Both the position numbers and the translations under genes were made by a program. Below the pieces are notes generated by a model. That model was not told where the DNA came from, did not search any database, and saw nothing but the letters and a program-made list of their open reading frames with translations. Below, piece by piece: positions 41,301-49,699 of a stretch of DNA of 64,000 nucleotides. The first letter of the stretch is position 1, and each line of letters opens with the position of its first letter. Source of the DNA: Pedobacter sp. R20-19 (GTDB lineage Bacteria > Bacteroidota > Bacteroidia > Sphingobacteriales > Sphingobacteriaceae); NCBI RefSeq assembly GCF_000708265.2, contig NZ_JCKI01000010.1, positions 1 through 64,000 on the forward strand, in the 5' to 3' direction.

Positions 41301-42458
41301 ATGCCTGTTTATCATAAATTAGGGCAGATACCCGCAAAACGACACACGGTTTTTCGCAAACCAGACGGAAAACTTTATGCTGAAGAACTGGTTTCTACTG
41401 AAGGCTTTTCAAGTTTATACTCGCTTGTATATCATTGCCACCCGCCAACTATTGTAAAACATTTAGGTGAACCCTACAGTGTTGAGCCGACAATCGCCCG
41501 TGAAAAACACTTGAAACATACAAGCTTAATTGGATTCAAAATTAAGCCAGAAGATGATTATCTTCAAAGCCGGAAGCCTGTTTTAGTAAATAGCGACTTA
41601 CATATCGTGTTGGCTGCACCAAGAAAATCCATGACGGATTATTTCTATAAAAACAGTCAGGCAGATGAAATGATCTTCATCCATGAAGGCTCAGGGAAAT
41701 TGAAAACTGGCTTTGGGGAAATTAAATTTGGTTATGGTGATTACCTGATTATTCCCCGTGGCACCATCTATCAAATGGAGTTCGATCAGGAACAAAACAG
41801 GTTATTTATTGTAGAAAGCTTCAGTCCCTTACGCCCCCCTAAGCGCTATTTAAATCAATATGGGCAATTAATGGAACACTCGCCATATTGCGAACGCGAT
41901 TTAAGATTACCTGAAAACCTGCAAACACATGATGAATATGGCAATTATAAAGTCCTGATTAAAAAACAAGGCTTAATCTATCCATATATCTATGGTACTC
42001 ATCCTTTCGATTATATGGGATGGGATGGTTATCATTATCCATATGCCTTCTCTATTCATGATTTTGAGCCAATTACCGGGCGTTTGCATCAGCCGCCTCC
42101 GGTACATCAAACTTTCGAAGGGCACAATTTTGTTGTTTGTTCTTTCGTGCCACGTAAATACGATTACCATCCTGATTCTATCCCCGCACCTTATAACCAC
42201 AGTAATGTAGATAGCGATGAAGTACTTTATTATGTAGACGGTGATTTTATGAGCAGAAAAAGTGTAGTGAAGGGACAAATTACACTTCATCCGGGTGGTA
42301 TCCCACATGGACCGCATCCCGGAACGGTTGAAAAATCAATAGGTAAGGAAAGTACAGATGAGTTGGCCGTTATGATTGACCCTTTTAAACCGCTGATGCT
42401 AACGCAGGAGGCCTTGGATATTGAAGACGAAAATTACCATAAAAGCTGGCAGATTTAG
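41301..42458 (+). CDS. hmgA: Homogentisate 1,2-dioxygenase
   Basis: The 385-residue iron enzyme opens the homogentisate ring to maleylacetoacetate. It shows the family's cupin features: FIHEGSGKLKTGFGEIKFGYGDYLIIPRGTIYQM near 120-153, and a C-terminal HPGGIPHGPHPGTVEKS near 331-347 with histidines and a glutamate for iron. The size is a little shorter than the human enzyme. It lies just before hppD on the same strand and downstream of a possible leader ORF. Confidence 0.92.
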   Translation: MPVYHKLGQIPAKRHTVFRKPDGKLYAEELVSTEGFSSLYSLVYHCHPPTIVKHLGEPYSVEPTIAREKHLKHTSLIGFKIKPEDDYLQSRKPVLVNSDLHIVLAAPRKSMTDYFYKNSQADEMIFIHEGSGKLKTGFGEIKFGYGDYLIIPRGTIYQMEFDQEQNRLFIVESFSPLRPPKRYLNQYGQLMEHSPYCERDLRLPENLQTHDEYGNYKVLIKKQGLIYPYIYGTHPFDYMGWDGYHYPYAFSIHDFEPITGRLHQPPPVHQTFEGHNFVVCSFVPRKYDYHPDSIPAPYNHSNVDSDEVLYYVDGDFMSRKSVVKGQITLHPGGIPHGPHPGTVEKSIGKESTDELAVMIDPFKPLMLTQEALDIEDENYHKSWQI

Positions 42459-42565
42459 TCGTTAGTTGTCAATCAAAAGTCGTGAGTCTGTTTTACGATA
42501 TGGCGACACATTAATTAAAAACATTATTAGGGATCGAAAAGTCGATCTTAGAAAATAGCACAAAA

Positions 42566-43696
42566 ATGGAAACACAAACTTTCGCAGAAAAAATATCAAA
42601 GGCACCAGATTTTTTGCCCATTAACGGAACAGATTATATTGAGTTTTATGTTGGCAATGCCAAACAAGCTGCTCATTATTACAAAACCGCATTTGGCTTT
42701 CAAAGCCTAGCATACGCTGGTCCGGAAACTGGTGTTCGTGATCGGGCATCATATGTTTTACAGCAAGGAAAAATCAAACTGATTTTGACGACAGCTTTAA
42801 AATCAGATCACCCGATTTCGGAGCATGTAAAAAAACATGGAGATGGTGTTAAAGTGCTGGCCCTTTGGGTAGATGATGCCTATAGTGCGTTTGAAGAAAC
42901 AGTAAAAAGGGGTGCTAAACCTTACATGGAGCCAAAAACGCTGACAGATGAGCAGGGTGAAGTAAGAATGAGTGGCATCTACACTTATGGCGAAACGATT
43001 CATATGTTTATAGAAAGGAAAAATTATAGCGGTACATTTATGCCTGGTTACCGGGTTTGGGAAAGTGATTACCAACCAGCAGATGCCGGATTGCAGTACA
43101 TTGATCATTGTGTAGGCAATGTAGGCTGGAACCGGATGAACGAAGCCGTTCAATGGTATGAAGATGTAATGGGGTTTGTAAATATTCTATCTTTTGATGA
43201 TAAACAAATCAATACTGAATATTCTGCATTGATGAGTAAGGTGATGAGCAACGGTAATGGTTTTTCAAAATTCCCGATTAATGAGCCTGCGGAAGGCAAA
43301 AAGAAATCGCAGATTGAAGAATATTTAGAATACTATGAAGGTGAGGGCGTTCAGCACATTGCCGTAGCCACTAAAGATATTGTAAAAACAGTTAAAGAAT
43401 TAAAATCTCGTGGTGTGGAATTTTTAAGTGCCCCACCTGAAGCTTATTATGATATGATGCCACAACGTGTGGGCAAAATAGATGAAGAAATTTCTTTATT
43501 AGAAAGCCTGGGTATTTTAGTTGATTGTGATGAAGAAGGCTATTTACTACAAATCTTCACTAAACCAGTAGAAGACAGGCCTACCTTATTTTTCGAAATT
43601 ATTCAGCGGAAAGGCGCACAAAGCTTCGGTGCCGGTAATTTTAAAGCCTTATTTGAGTCATTAGAACGCGAACAGGAGTTAAGAGGGAATTTATAA
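42566..43696 (+). CDS. hppD: 4-hydroxyphenylpyruvate dioxygenase
   Basis: The 376-residue enzyme has two VOC domains, of which the second is catalytic. IDHCVGNVG near 180-188 supplies the first iron histidine, GVQHIAVATKDI near 258-269 the second, and FFEIIQRKG near 349 the glutamate. It makes homogentisate from 4-hydroxyphenylpyruvate. It follows hmgA by 107 bases, and both may be one transcript; a small hairpin (GATCGA/TCGATC, 42532-42547) lies just upstream of the ATG. A clear terminator follows. Confidence 0.93.
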   Translation: METQTFAEKISKAPDFLPINGTDYIEFYVGNAKQAAHYYKTAFGFQSLAYAGPETGVRDRASYVLQQGKIKLILTTALKSDHPISEHVKKHGDGVKVLALWVDDAYSAFEETVKRGAKPYMEPKTLTDEQGEVRMSGIYTYGETIHMFIERKNYSGTFMPGYRVWESDYQPADAGLQYIDHCVGNVGWNRMNEAVQWYEDVMGFVNILSFDDKQINTEYSALMSKVMSNGNGFSKFPINEPAEGKKKSQIEEYLEYYEGEGVQHIAVATKDIVKTVKELKSRGVEFLSAPPEAYYDMMPQRVGKIDEEISLLESLGILVDCDEEGYLLQIFTKPVEDRPTLFFEIIQRKGAQSFGAGNFKALFESLEREQELRGNL

Positions 43697-43837
43697 ATTG
43701 TAAAATCAATTCTTCACTAAAACTTCATAAATGAAGTGCACCTTTGATATAACAAAACACCAGAAGCGATTTCCGTTTTGTTAAATTCTAAAAACTTCAT
43801 AATTAGTTTTTTAGTTTTCCGGTTACCCTTATCTGAT

Positions 43838-43870
43838 ACCTCATGTATTGCAAAATACATGAGGTTTTTT
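43838..43870 (+). terminator. Rho-independent terminator of hppD
   Basis: Perfect 12-bp arms (43838-43849 and 43854-43865) with a 4-base loop GCAA are followed by a run of T. It lies between convergent hppD and the DsbA-like gene. Confidence 0.9.
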
Positions 43871-43874
43871 GTTT

Positions 43875-44393
43875 TTATTCAGCGCTCTCTTTCAGCATTT
43901 CAAATAAATCTTCAGGACCGCCGTCGAATTTGGTTTCATTTACATAGAAAGATGGTGTTCCATTTACACCACTTCTCACACCGCTTTCAAAATCATCTTC
44001 TACTTTTTGCTTTACAGTCTCGGTTTGAATATCCTTTTCAAATTGCTCAATATCCAATCCGATGGTTTCTGCAAGTTCCGAAAAAAGGTCGTCACTTAAG
44101 CGATACTGATTATCATAAATGGCATCATGCATTTCCCAGAATTTACCCTGAAGTGCTGCTGCCTCAGCTGCCACAGCTGCCTGAAATGCAAATTCATGAG
44201 ATTCTTGTAAAGGAAAATGCCTGAATACAAACTTGATCTGATCACCAAAGGTTTGCTCAATTTCCTTTATAATGGGATAAGCATGCGCACAATGCGGACA
44301 CTGATAATCGCCAAATTCTACAATGGTTATTGCTGCCGAAGCAGCCCCTGTAACGTGATCATTACTTCCTACTTCTGGTTTTAATGTGCTCAT
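43875..44393 (-). CDS. DsbA-like thioredoxin-fold protein
   Basis: The 172-residue protein has the DsbA-type active site CPHC (Cys32-Cys35, in FGDYQCPHCAHA) and GVNGTPSFYVNETKF near 137-151, containing the cis-proline loop. It lacks a signal peptide, so it should act in the cytoplasm, unlike classical DsbA. It starts seven bases after the end of the peroxiredoxin gene, so the two are probably co-expressed. Confidence 0.85.
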   Translation of the reverse strand: MSTLKPEVGSNDHVTGAASAAITIVEFGDYQCPHCAHAYPIIKEIEQTFGDQIKFVFRHFPLQESHEFAFQAAVAAEAAALQGKFWEMHDAIYDNQYRLSDDLFSELAETIGLDIEQFEKDIQTETVKQKVEDDFESGVRSGVNGTPSFYVNETKFDGGPEDLFEMLKESAE

Positions 44394-44399
44394 GATATT

Positions 44400-44861
44400 T
44401 TATTTTTTGTCTATATTTTCCAAAGCATCCAGTATTCCATCTGCACCCGGGTTCACCGCTGTTGGAGATAAATAACTCCAGGCAATATTTCCATCCTTAT
44501 CAATAACAAAAAGTGCCCTTTTACTTTCGCCTACTTCATCATCATAAACACCATAGGCTTTCGAAACCTCGCCTTTCGGCTCAAAATCAGCCAGAAGCGG
44601 AAAATGCAGTTTTCTATCCTGCTGAAATGCATTATGACACCAGGTACTATCTACAGATATACCAATCATCTGTGCATCGTGCTTACTAAAATACTTCAGC
44701 ATTTCATTATAGAGCGCCATTTGATCGCCGCACACCGGACTCCAATCTGCCGGATAAAAAGCTAGAATCACATTCTTGCCTTTAAAATCACTTAATTTTA
44801 TTTTTTGATCTGGTGTAGCATTCAATTCAAAATCTGGTGCTACCGTTCCTTTTTCTAACAT
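44400..44861 (-). CDS. Peroxiredoxin (AhpC/TSA, BCP-like)
   Basis: The 153-residue protein has the peroxidatic Cys44 in FYPADWSPVCGDQ, matching the usual P-x3-(T/S)-x2-C pattern. It reduces peroxides with thiol donors in the cytoplasm. A second Cys (STWCHNAFQ) might be the resolving residue. It lies 20 bases after the pyruvate oxidase gene and just before the DsbA-like gene, making an oxidative-stress operon likely, since pyruvate oxidases of some types produce hydrogen peroxide. Confidence 0.88.
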   Translation of the reverse strand: MLEKGTVAPDFELNATPDQKIKLSDFKGKNVILAFYPADWSPVCGDQMALYNEMLKYFSKHDAQMIGISVDSTWCHNAFQQDRKLHFPLLADFEPKGEVSKAYGVYDDEVGESKRALFVIDKDGNIAWSYLSPTAVNPGADGILDALENIDKK

Positions 44862-44881
44862 TATTTTATGTTTATTTAAGG

Positions 44882-46618
44882 TTATAAAACTTCACTTAAA
44901 TGTTTATAATTAGATTTTATGGTGTCAAATACCTCACTCATTTTCCCGCCCAGCATTAACTTCGTCATAGAAACGGTCATACCTTTTATTTGTTCCCATT
45001 CTATTTTAGGTGGCATTGCCAAAGCATTTGGGTTAGTCATAATATTTAATAAAACAGGTCCATCTTCTGCAAAAGCATTTGCAATGGCAATTTCAACATC
45101 ATCTGGCTGACTAACAGTCACACCTTTATACCCCATAGCCTGTGCCACTAACTCAAAATCAGGATTGATCATGTCTGTTTCATTATCAGGCAATCCGTCT
45201 ACTTCCATTTCGAGCTTCACCATGCCTAAGGCACGGTTATTAAAAACAATAATTTTAATAGGCAGATTATATTGTTTAATGGTAGCCAGATCGCCCAGCA
45301 ACATTGATAAACCTCCATCACCACATAGTGCAATCACCTGCCTACCTGGATGTGCAAGCGCCGCACCAATAGCCATCGGCATAGCATTGGCCATTGATCC
45401 ATGATTGAAAGAACCCAACATCTTCCTTTGTCCGGTACCATCAATAAACCTGGCTCCCCATACACAACACATACCCGTATCTACTGTATAAATCGCATCC
45501 TGGTTACTTAAACGGTTAATGGTATCTGCTACAAATTCAGGTTGAATTTTATTTTCTTCTCCCCTGTCTTTCACATAGCTCAATTGGTTTTCCTTCACTT
45601 TTCCATAAAAATCGAGCTGTGCCTTTAAAAAACTATCATCTGTTTTCAAGCTGATCAATGGAAGCAAAGCGGATAAAGTATCTTTAATGTCGCCACACAA
45701 ACCCATATGAAGTTTCGCCCTTCGGCCTAATCTTTCCGGGCTTTCATCAATTTGAATAATTTTATTTTTTTCTGGCATGAAGTTCTGGTAAGGAAAGTCT
45801 GTCCCCAACAGTAATACAACATCTGATTCATGCATACTGTGATAGGCAGATGGTTGCCCCAATAAACCAGTCATTCCAATTTCGTAAGGATTATTATATT
45901 GTATGCCCATCTTTCCCCGAAAGGAGAAACCAACAGGGGCTTTTAATTTTTCTGCCAGGGCAACTACTTCATCGTGGGCTTCAGCGGCACCAATACCACA
46001 GTAAATGGTGATTTTTTTTCCTTGATTTAAACAGTTGGCTAATAAATCGAGATCACTGTCCTGTGGTCTCATTAGTGGTCTGCTTTTAAAGAGTTGCATA
46101 GAAGTTTCACTTTCTATTGCATCCATTTGAGCCACATCACCTGGTAAACCAAACACGGCTACACCCTTTTGATGAACAGCATGCTGGATAGCGGCCTGAA
46201 ACATTCTGGGTACCTGAGCTGCGGTTGTGGCAATCTGGTTGTAAGAACTGCAATCATCAAATAATCTGGTGGTATTGGTTTCCTGAAAATAGTCCATCCC
46301 AAACTGTCCGGTATCAATAGTTGAGGCAATTGCAATTACCGGAACGTGAGATCGATGTGCATCATATAAACCATTAATCAGATGAACATGTCCGGGTCCG
46401 CAACTGCCTGCGCAGCAAGCTAATCCATCTAATTCGGCTTCAGCAGCGGCAGCGAATGCCCCTACTTCTTCATTTCGAACATGAATCCATTTGATTTTTC
46501 CATTTCGTCTAACAGCATCGTTAAAATAATTCAAGCTATCGCCTGTAACCGCATAAACTCTTTTTACGCCAGCTTCAACCAGCATCTCTACCAGCTGTTC
46601 TGCAACATTTTTAGCCAT
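44882..46618 (-). CDS. poxB: Thiamine-diphosphate pyruvate oxidase/dehydrogenase (PoxB-like)
   Basis: The 578-residue enzyme has three TPP-family domains: the N-terminal domain with the catalytic Glu in HVRNEEVGAFAAAAEAEL (about 47-64), a central FAD-binding-like domain, and a C-terminal domain with CGDGGLSMLLGDL and IIVFNN, the TPP-Mg motif. It probably oxidises pyruvate to acetate and carbon dioxide, passing electrons to quinone, or to oxygen forming hydrogen peroxide. Which acceptor is used cannot be told. A palindrome (46637-46651) lies just upstream. Confidence 0.85.
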   Translation of the reverse strand: MAKNVAEQLVEMLVEAGVKRVYAVTGDSLNYFNDAVRRNGKIKWIHVRNEEVGAFAAAAEAELDGLACCAGSCGPGHVHLINGLYDAHRSHVPVIAIASTIDTGQFGMDYFQETNTTRLFDDCSSYNQIATTAAQVPRMFQAAIQHAVHQKGVAVFGLPGDVAQMDAIESETSMQLFKSRPLMRPQDSDLDLLANCLNQGKKITIYCGIGAAEAHDEVVALAEKLKAPVGFSFRGKMGIQYNNPYEIGMTGLLGQPSAYHSMHESDVVLLLGTDFPYQNFMPEKNKIIQIDESPERLGRRAKLHMGLCGDIKDTLSALLPLISLKTDDSFLKAQLDFYGKVKENQLSYVKDRGEENKIQPEFVADTINRLSNQDAIYTVDTGMCCVWGARFIDGTGQRKMLGSFNHGSMANAMPMAIGAALAHPGRQVIALCGDGGLSMLLGDLATIKQYNLPIKIIVFNNRALGMVKLEMEVDGLPDNETDMINPDFELVAQAMGYKGVTVSQPDDVEIAIANAFAEDGPVLLNIMTNPNALAMPPKIEWEQIKGMTVSMTKLMLGGKMSEVFDTIKSNYKHLSEVL

Positions 46619-46636
46619 ATGTTTTATTCTTAAAGT

Positions 46637-46651
46637 TGAGGTAATACCTCA
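46637..46651. promoter_or_regulatory. Palindrome upstream of the poxB operon
   Basis: TGAGGTA and TACCTCA form a perfect 7-bp palindrome around one base, 19-33 bases before the poxB start. Its position fits an operator for a dimeric regulator. No regulator gene lies nearby. Confidence 0.45.
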
Positions 46652-46748
46652 GTTAAATATGATTACTATTTATACTTTAAAAATGATGCTATTGTTTGGA
46701 TGGATTTACAATGTTATGTAATTTTTGATCTGGTTGAGGTTCAAAAAA

Positions 46749-47666
46749 CTAACCAAGTTTTTGTCTTTTGATTAAATAAGCTTGAAGTACCGGATAAAAA
46801 CCTTCGTTAATGTCTGCATCAATCAGGTCTACCTTATATTGTGCACACTTTAAAAATATTTGTTGCCTGTAAGAAGCTATTGCTGTAATATAGTTTTCTT
46901 TTACCTGATTGGTGTGTACTTTAATGGTATCGCCTGTTTCCATATCAATAAAGTGATGGGGGCGGTTTTCAAACTCAAAAGCTACTTCTTTAGATTGATC
47001 AACCACATTGAAAACTACAATTTCATGTTTATTAAACTTAAGGTGCTGCAGTGCAGCAAAAAACTGATCGGTTTGCTCGGGGCTGGTTTGTGTATTAAAC
47101 AAATCACTAAAAATAACCACCAGCGACCGTTTGTGAATGAGGTCAGCAACCTGATGAAGTGCTTCACTTAAATTTGTTTTAGCATTAACTTTTGGTGTTT
47201 CCAACAATTCTTCAAGTTTGGCAAACAAGAATTTCTGATGAACCGTTGTTGATTTAGCAGGGGTGTTTAATAAGATTTCATCTGAAAAAAGGCTTAACCC
47301 AAAAGCATCCCTTTGTTTTTTCAGCAAGTACATGAGTGATGCAGCAGCTTGAATGGAGAAAGTTAGCTTATTAAATTTCGGTTCAGGAAAATACATGGAG
47401 GATGAAACATCAACCACGAACTGACAGCGAAGATTGGTTTCTTCTTCGAAACGTTTGCTATATAATTTATCTGTTTTGGCGTAGAGTTTCCAATCGATAT
47501 TTTTCACATTGTCACCATTATTGTATTGGCGATGCTCTGCAAATTCTACAGAAAAACCATGAAACGGGCTTTTGTGCAACCCGGTAATAAAACCTTCTAC
47601 CACCTGGCTTGCCAGCAGTTCCAGGTTTCCAAAACTAGTTTCTTGATCATATTTTACAGCTTGCAT
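46749..47666 (-). CDS. DUF58 (von Willebrand A-like) protein
   Basis: The 305-residue protein has the DUF58 pattern: DNVKNIDWKLYAKTDKLYSKRFEEETNLRCQFVVDVSSSMYF near 52-93, where DVSSS is a metal-ion-dependent adhesion site. DUF58 proteins usually work with MoxR AAA ATPases, but no MoxR gene is in the window. It is probably cytoplasmic. A tandem repeat array separates it from the sugar dehydrogenase upstream. Confidence 0.82.
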   Translation of the reverse strand: MQAVKYDQETSFGNLELLASQVVEGFITGLHKSPFHGFSVEFAEHRQYNNGDNVKNIDWKLYAKTDKLYSKRFEEETNLRCQFVVDVSSSMYFPEPKFNKLTFSIQAAASLMYLLKKQRDAFGLSLFSDEILLNTPAKSTTVHQKFLFAKLEELLETPKVNAKTNLSEALHQVADLIHKRSLVVIFSDLFNTQTSPEQTDQFFAALQHLKFNKHEIVVFNVVDQSKEVAFEFENRPHHFIDMETGDTIKVHTNQVKENYITAIASYRQQIFLKCAQYKVDLIDADINEGFYPVLQAYLIKRQKLG

Positions 47667-47680
47667 AGGATAAAGCTAAT

Positions 47681-47889
47681 AAAAAGATTGGTTATTTAGA
47701 TGCTAAGGACCGGTGTCTTCACCTTAATATTTTGGTCGGTGAGACACCAACCAATAGAAAAGAAAAAGATTGGTTCCTTAGATTCTAACGGCTGGTGTCT
47801 TCACCTTAATATTTTGGTCGGCGAGACACCAACCAATAGAAAAAGAAAAAGATTGGTTCCTTAGATTCTAACGGCTGGTGTCTTCACCT
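47681..47889. repeat. Tandem array of about 83-bp units (2.5 copies)
   Basis: Units run from 47681-47762 (82 bp), 47763-47845 (83 bp) and 47846-47889 (first 44 bp only). Each full unit has imperfect inverted repeats (ATTGGTT with AACCAAT, GGTGTC with GACACC) and could fold into a hairpin. Units 2 and 3 are identical over their shared part, while unit 1 differs at several positions. Both flanking genes are on the minus strand. Confidence 0.92.
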
Positions 47890-47897
47890 GCCGAAAC

Positions 47898-49112
47898 TTA
47901 TTTTGCTGCTATTTTATAAAGTTTTCCATTATCGGTTACGGCATATAGCGCACCGTCTTTTTCGACTAAATCGCGGAAGCGTTCGCCTTTTCCTTCCAAT
48001 AGCCTTTCTTCGCCAACAATTTTATTGTCCTTAATCACCAGGCGTATAATATGCGAGCCACTTAAGCCACCAACAAACAAATTGCCTTTCCAGGCCGGGA
48101 TTTTATCGCTATTGTAAAAAGTGATCGAACCTGGTGAGATTACTGGATTCCAATAATAAACAGGTTGTTCCATTCCCTCCTTTTGCTGAATACCATCCCC
48201 TACAGCTTTGCCACTGTATTCAATTCCATACGTAATTACTGGCCAACCATAATTTCTACCCGGCTTAATTAAATTAATCTCATCACCACCACGTGGTCCA
48301 AACTCAGCTTCCCATAGATCTCCTGTTTGTGGATTAATCGCCAACCCATCAGGATTACGCAGTCCATAAGCATAAATTTCTGGTCTTGCATCCCCTTTAC
48401 CAGCAAATGGCCCATTGGGTACAGGTTTACCATCTGTAGTTAAATGCAAAATTTTACCAAGAGCAGAATTTAGTTGTTGTGCCTGAACCCTGATTTCTTT
48501 ATCAGACCGTTCCCCAGTGCTCACAAACAGATTTCCATCTTTATCAAAAACGATTCTTGAACCATACTGAAGTTTACCTGTGTGGGCAGGTGTAGCCCGA
48601 TAAATTACCTTTTGATTTTCTATCGTCGTCTCACTGGCAGATAATTTCCCTTTAGCGATGGCTAACAATGAACCTTTGGCCTGAGGTTCTGCATAGGCCC
48701 AATATAGCATTCTGTTTTTAGCAAAATCTGGATCTAAAGTAACATCCAATAATCCACCCTGACCAGAGGCATCTACTTTTGGTAACCCGTCAATCTTTTT
48801 ACTCAGTTTTCCATCAGCACTTAAAATCACCATTGATCCTTGCTTTTGGGTAATTAAAAATCCGCCATTAGGAAGAACCGAAATGGCCCAGGGATTTTCT
48901 AGTTTCTCATTGATGATTGAAACAGATAAAGGTGTTTCTGTTTTTACACCTGCAATTCTGGTTTGCCCTACAAAGGCTGGTTTATAATCTGCAGTAGGCT
49001 TCCCTGTTTCTACCGGATTTTGAGCAGAAACGCAGGCGATGTTCATGCTGTTTAAGGCTAAACCTGCAATTATAACTCCTAATGTTTTGTTGTTGAATAG
49101 ATTAATAGGCAT
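47898..49112 (-). CDS. PQQ-dependent sugar dehydrogenase (glucose/sorbosone type), exported
   Basis: The 404-residue protein has an N-terminal signal peptide (about 1-30) and the six-bladed fold of soluble PQQ sugar dehydrogenases: NPWAISVLPNGGFLITQKQGSM near 73-94, GQGGLLDVTLDPDF near 113-126, and GLRNPDGLAINPQTGDLWEAEFGPRGGDEIN near 250-280. It would oxidise aldose sugars in the periplasm; the substrate and the supply of PQQ are unknown. Confidence 0.83.
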   Translation of the reverse strand: MPINLFNNKTLGVIIAGLALNSMNIACVSAQNPVETGKPTADYKPAFVGQTRIAGVKTETPLSVSIINEKLENPWAISVLPNGGFLITQKQGSMVILSADGKLSKKIDGLPKVDASGQGGLLDVTLDPDFAKNRMLYWAYAEPQAKGSLLAIAKGKLSASETTIENQKVIYRATPAHTGKLQYGSRIVFDKDGNLFVSTGERSDKEIRVQAQQLNSALGKILHLTTDGKPVPNGPFAGKGDARPEIYAYGLRNPDGLAINPQTGDLWEAEFGPRGGDEINLIKPGRNYGWPVITYGIEYSGKAVGDGIQQKEGMEQPVYYWNPVISPGSITFYNSDKIPAWKGNLFVGGLSGSHIIRLVIKDNKIVGEERLLEGKGERFRDLVEKDGALYAVTDNGKLYKIAAK

Positions 49113-49150
49113 GATTCAATATTTTTATTAAATAAACAAAAAAATAACGC

Positions 49151-49184
49151 AATAAAAAACCCGAACTCTGTAACGAATTCGGGT
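49151..49184 (-). terminator. Terminator of thioredoxin gene
   Basis: Arms ACCCGAA (49159-49165) and TTCGGGT (49178-49184) form a 7-bp stem. On the minus strand a T-rich run (TTTTTTATT) follows, as expected for termination of trxA. Confidence 0.85.
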
Positions 49185-49211
49185 GGTATATTTAAATAAC
49201 TTAAATGATAA

Positions 49212-49532
49212 TTAAGCTAATTGTTTGTTCAATTTATCAGCCAATACTGATTTTGGAACTGCACCAACTTGCTTATCTACAACCTGACCGTCTTTAAAGT
49301 ATAATAAGGCCGGGATATTACGAATACCAAACTGCATTGAAATTTGAGGGTTGTTATCAACGTTTACTTTTCCAACTACTGCTTTACCATCGTATTCTTT
49401 AGCGATTTCTTCTACAACAGGACCAACCATGCGACAAGGGCCACACCATTCTGCCCAAAAATCTACTAACACGGGTTTATCTGATTTTAATACAAGCTCC
49501 TCAAAGTTTGCATCGGTGATTTCTAATGCCAT
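49212..49532 (-). CDS. trxA: Thioredoxin
   Basis: The 106-residue cytoplasmic protein has the thioredoxin active site WCGPC (Cys30 and Cys33) and the cis-proline region IRNIPALLYF. It reduces protein disulfides. Seven residues could be added from an upstream ATG, but MALEITDANFEELV is the normal N-terminus. A TATATTTG element (49551-49558, minus) lies 18 bases upstream. Confidence 0.92.
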   Translation of the reverse strand: MALEITDANFEELVLKSDKPVLVDFWAEWCGPCRMVGPVVEEIAKEYDGKAVVGKVNVDNNPQISMQFGIRNIPALLYFKDGQVVDKQVGAVPKSVLADKLNKQLA

Positions 49533-49550
49533 AATTATTTTTTTTATGTT

Positions 49551-49558
49551 CAAATATA
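49551..49558 (-). promoter_or_regulatory. Candidate -7 promoter element for trxA
   Basis: The minus strand reads TATATTTG, matching TAnnTTTG, 18 bases before the ATG at 49532. Confidence 0.55.
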
Positions 49559-49699
49559 TGTATTCAATTGTTATACCAGCTATAACGTAATGTCAATTTG
49601 ACACTCTTATGGTTTGTTGGTTTTTTAGTGAATTGGATGATGGAATATATTCCATAATAGGTATACACCTAAGCAACAACCAACTAATCAACCAGAAAC

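Noticed and set aside
43778..44224. Plus-strand 148-codon ORF opposite the DsbA-like gene
   Set aside because: It is antisense to a well supported CDS, and it includes the hppD terminator.
47681..47889. CRISPR array
   Set aside because: The units are contiguous copies of about 83 bp with no alternation of short repeats and unique spacers, and no cas gene is present.
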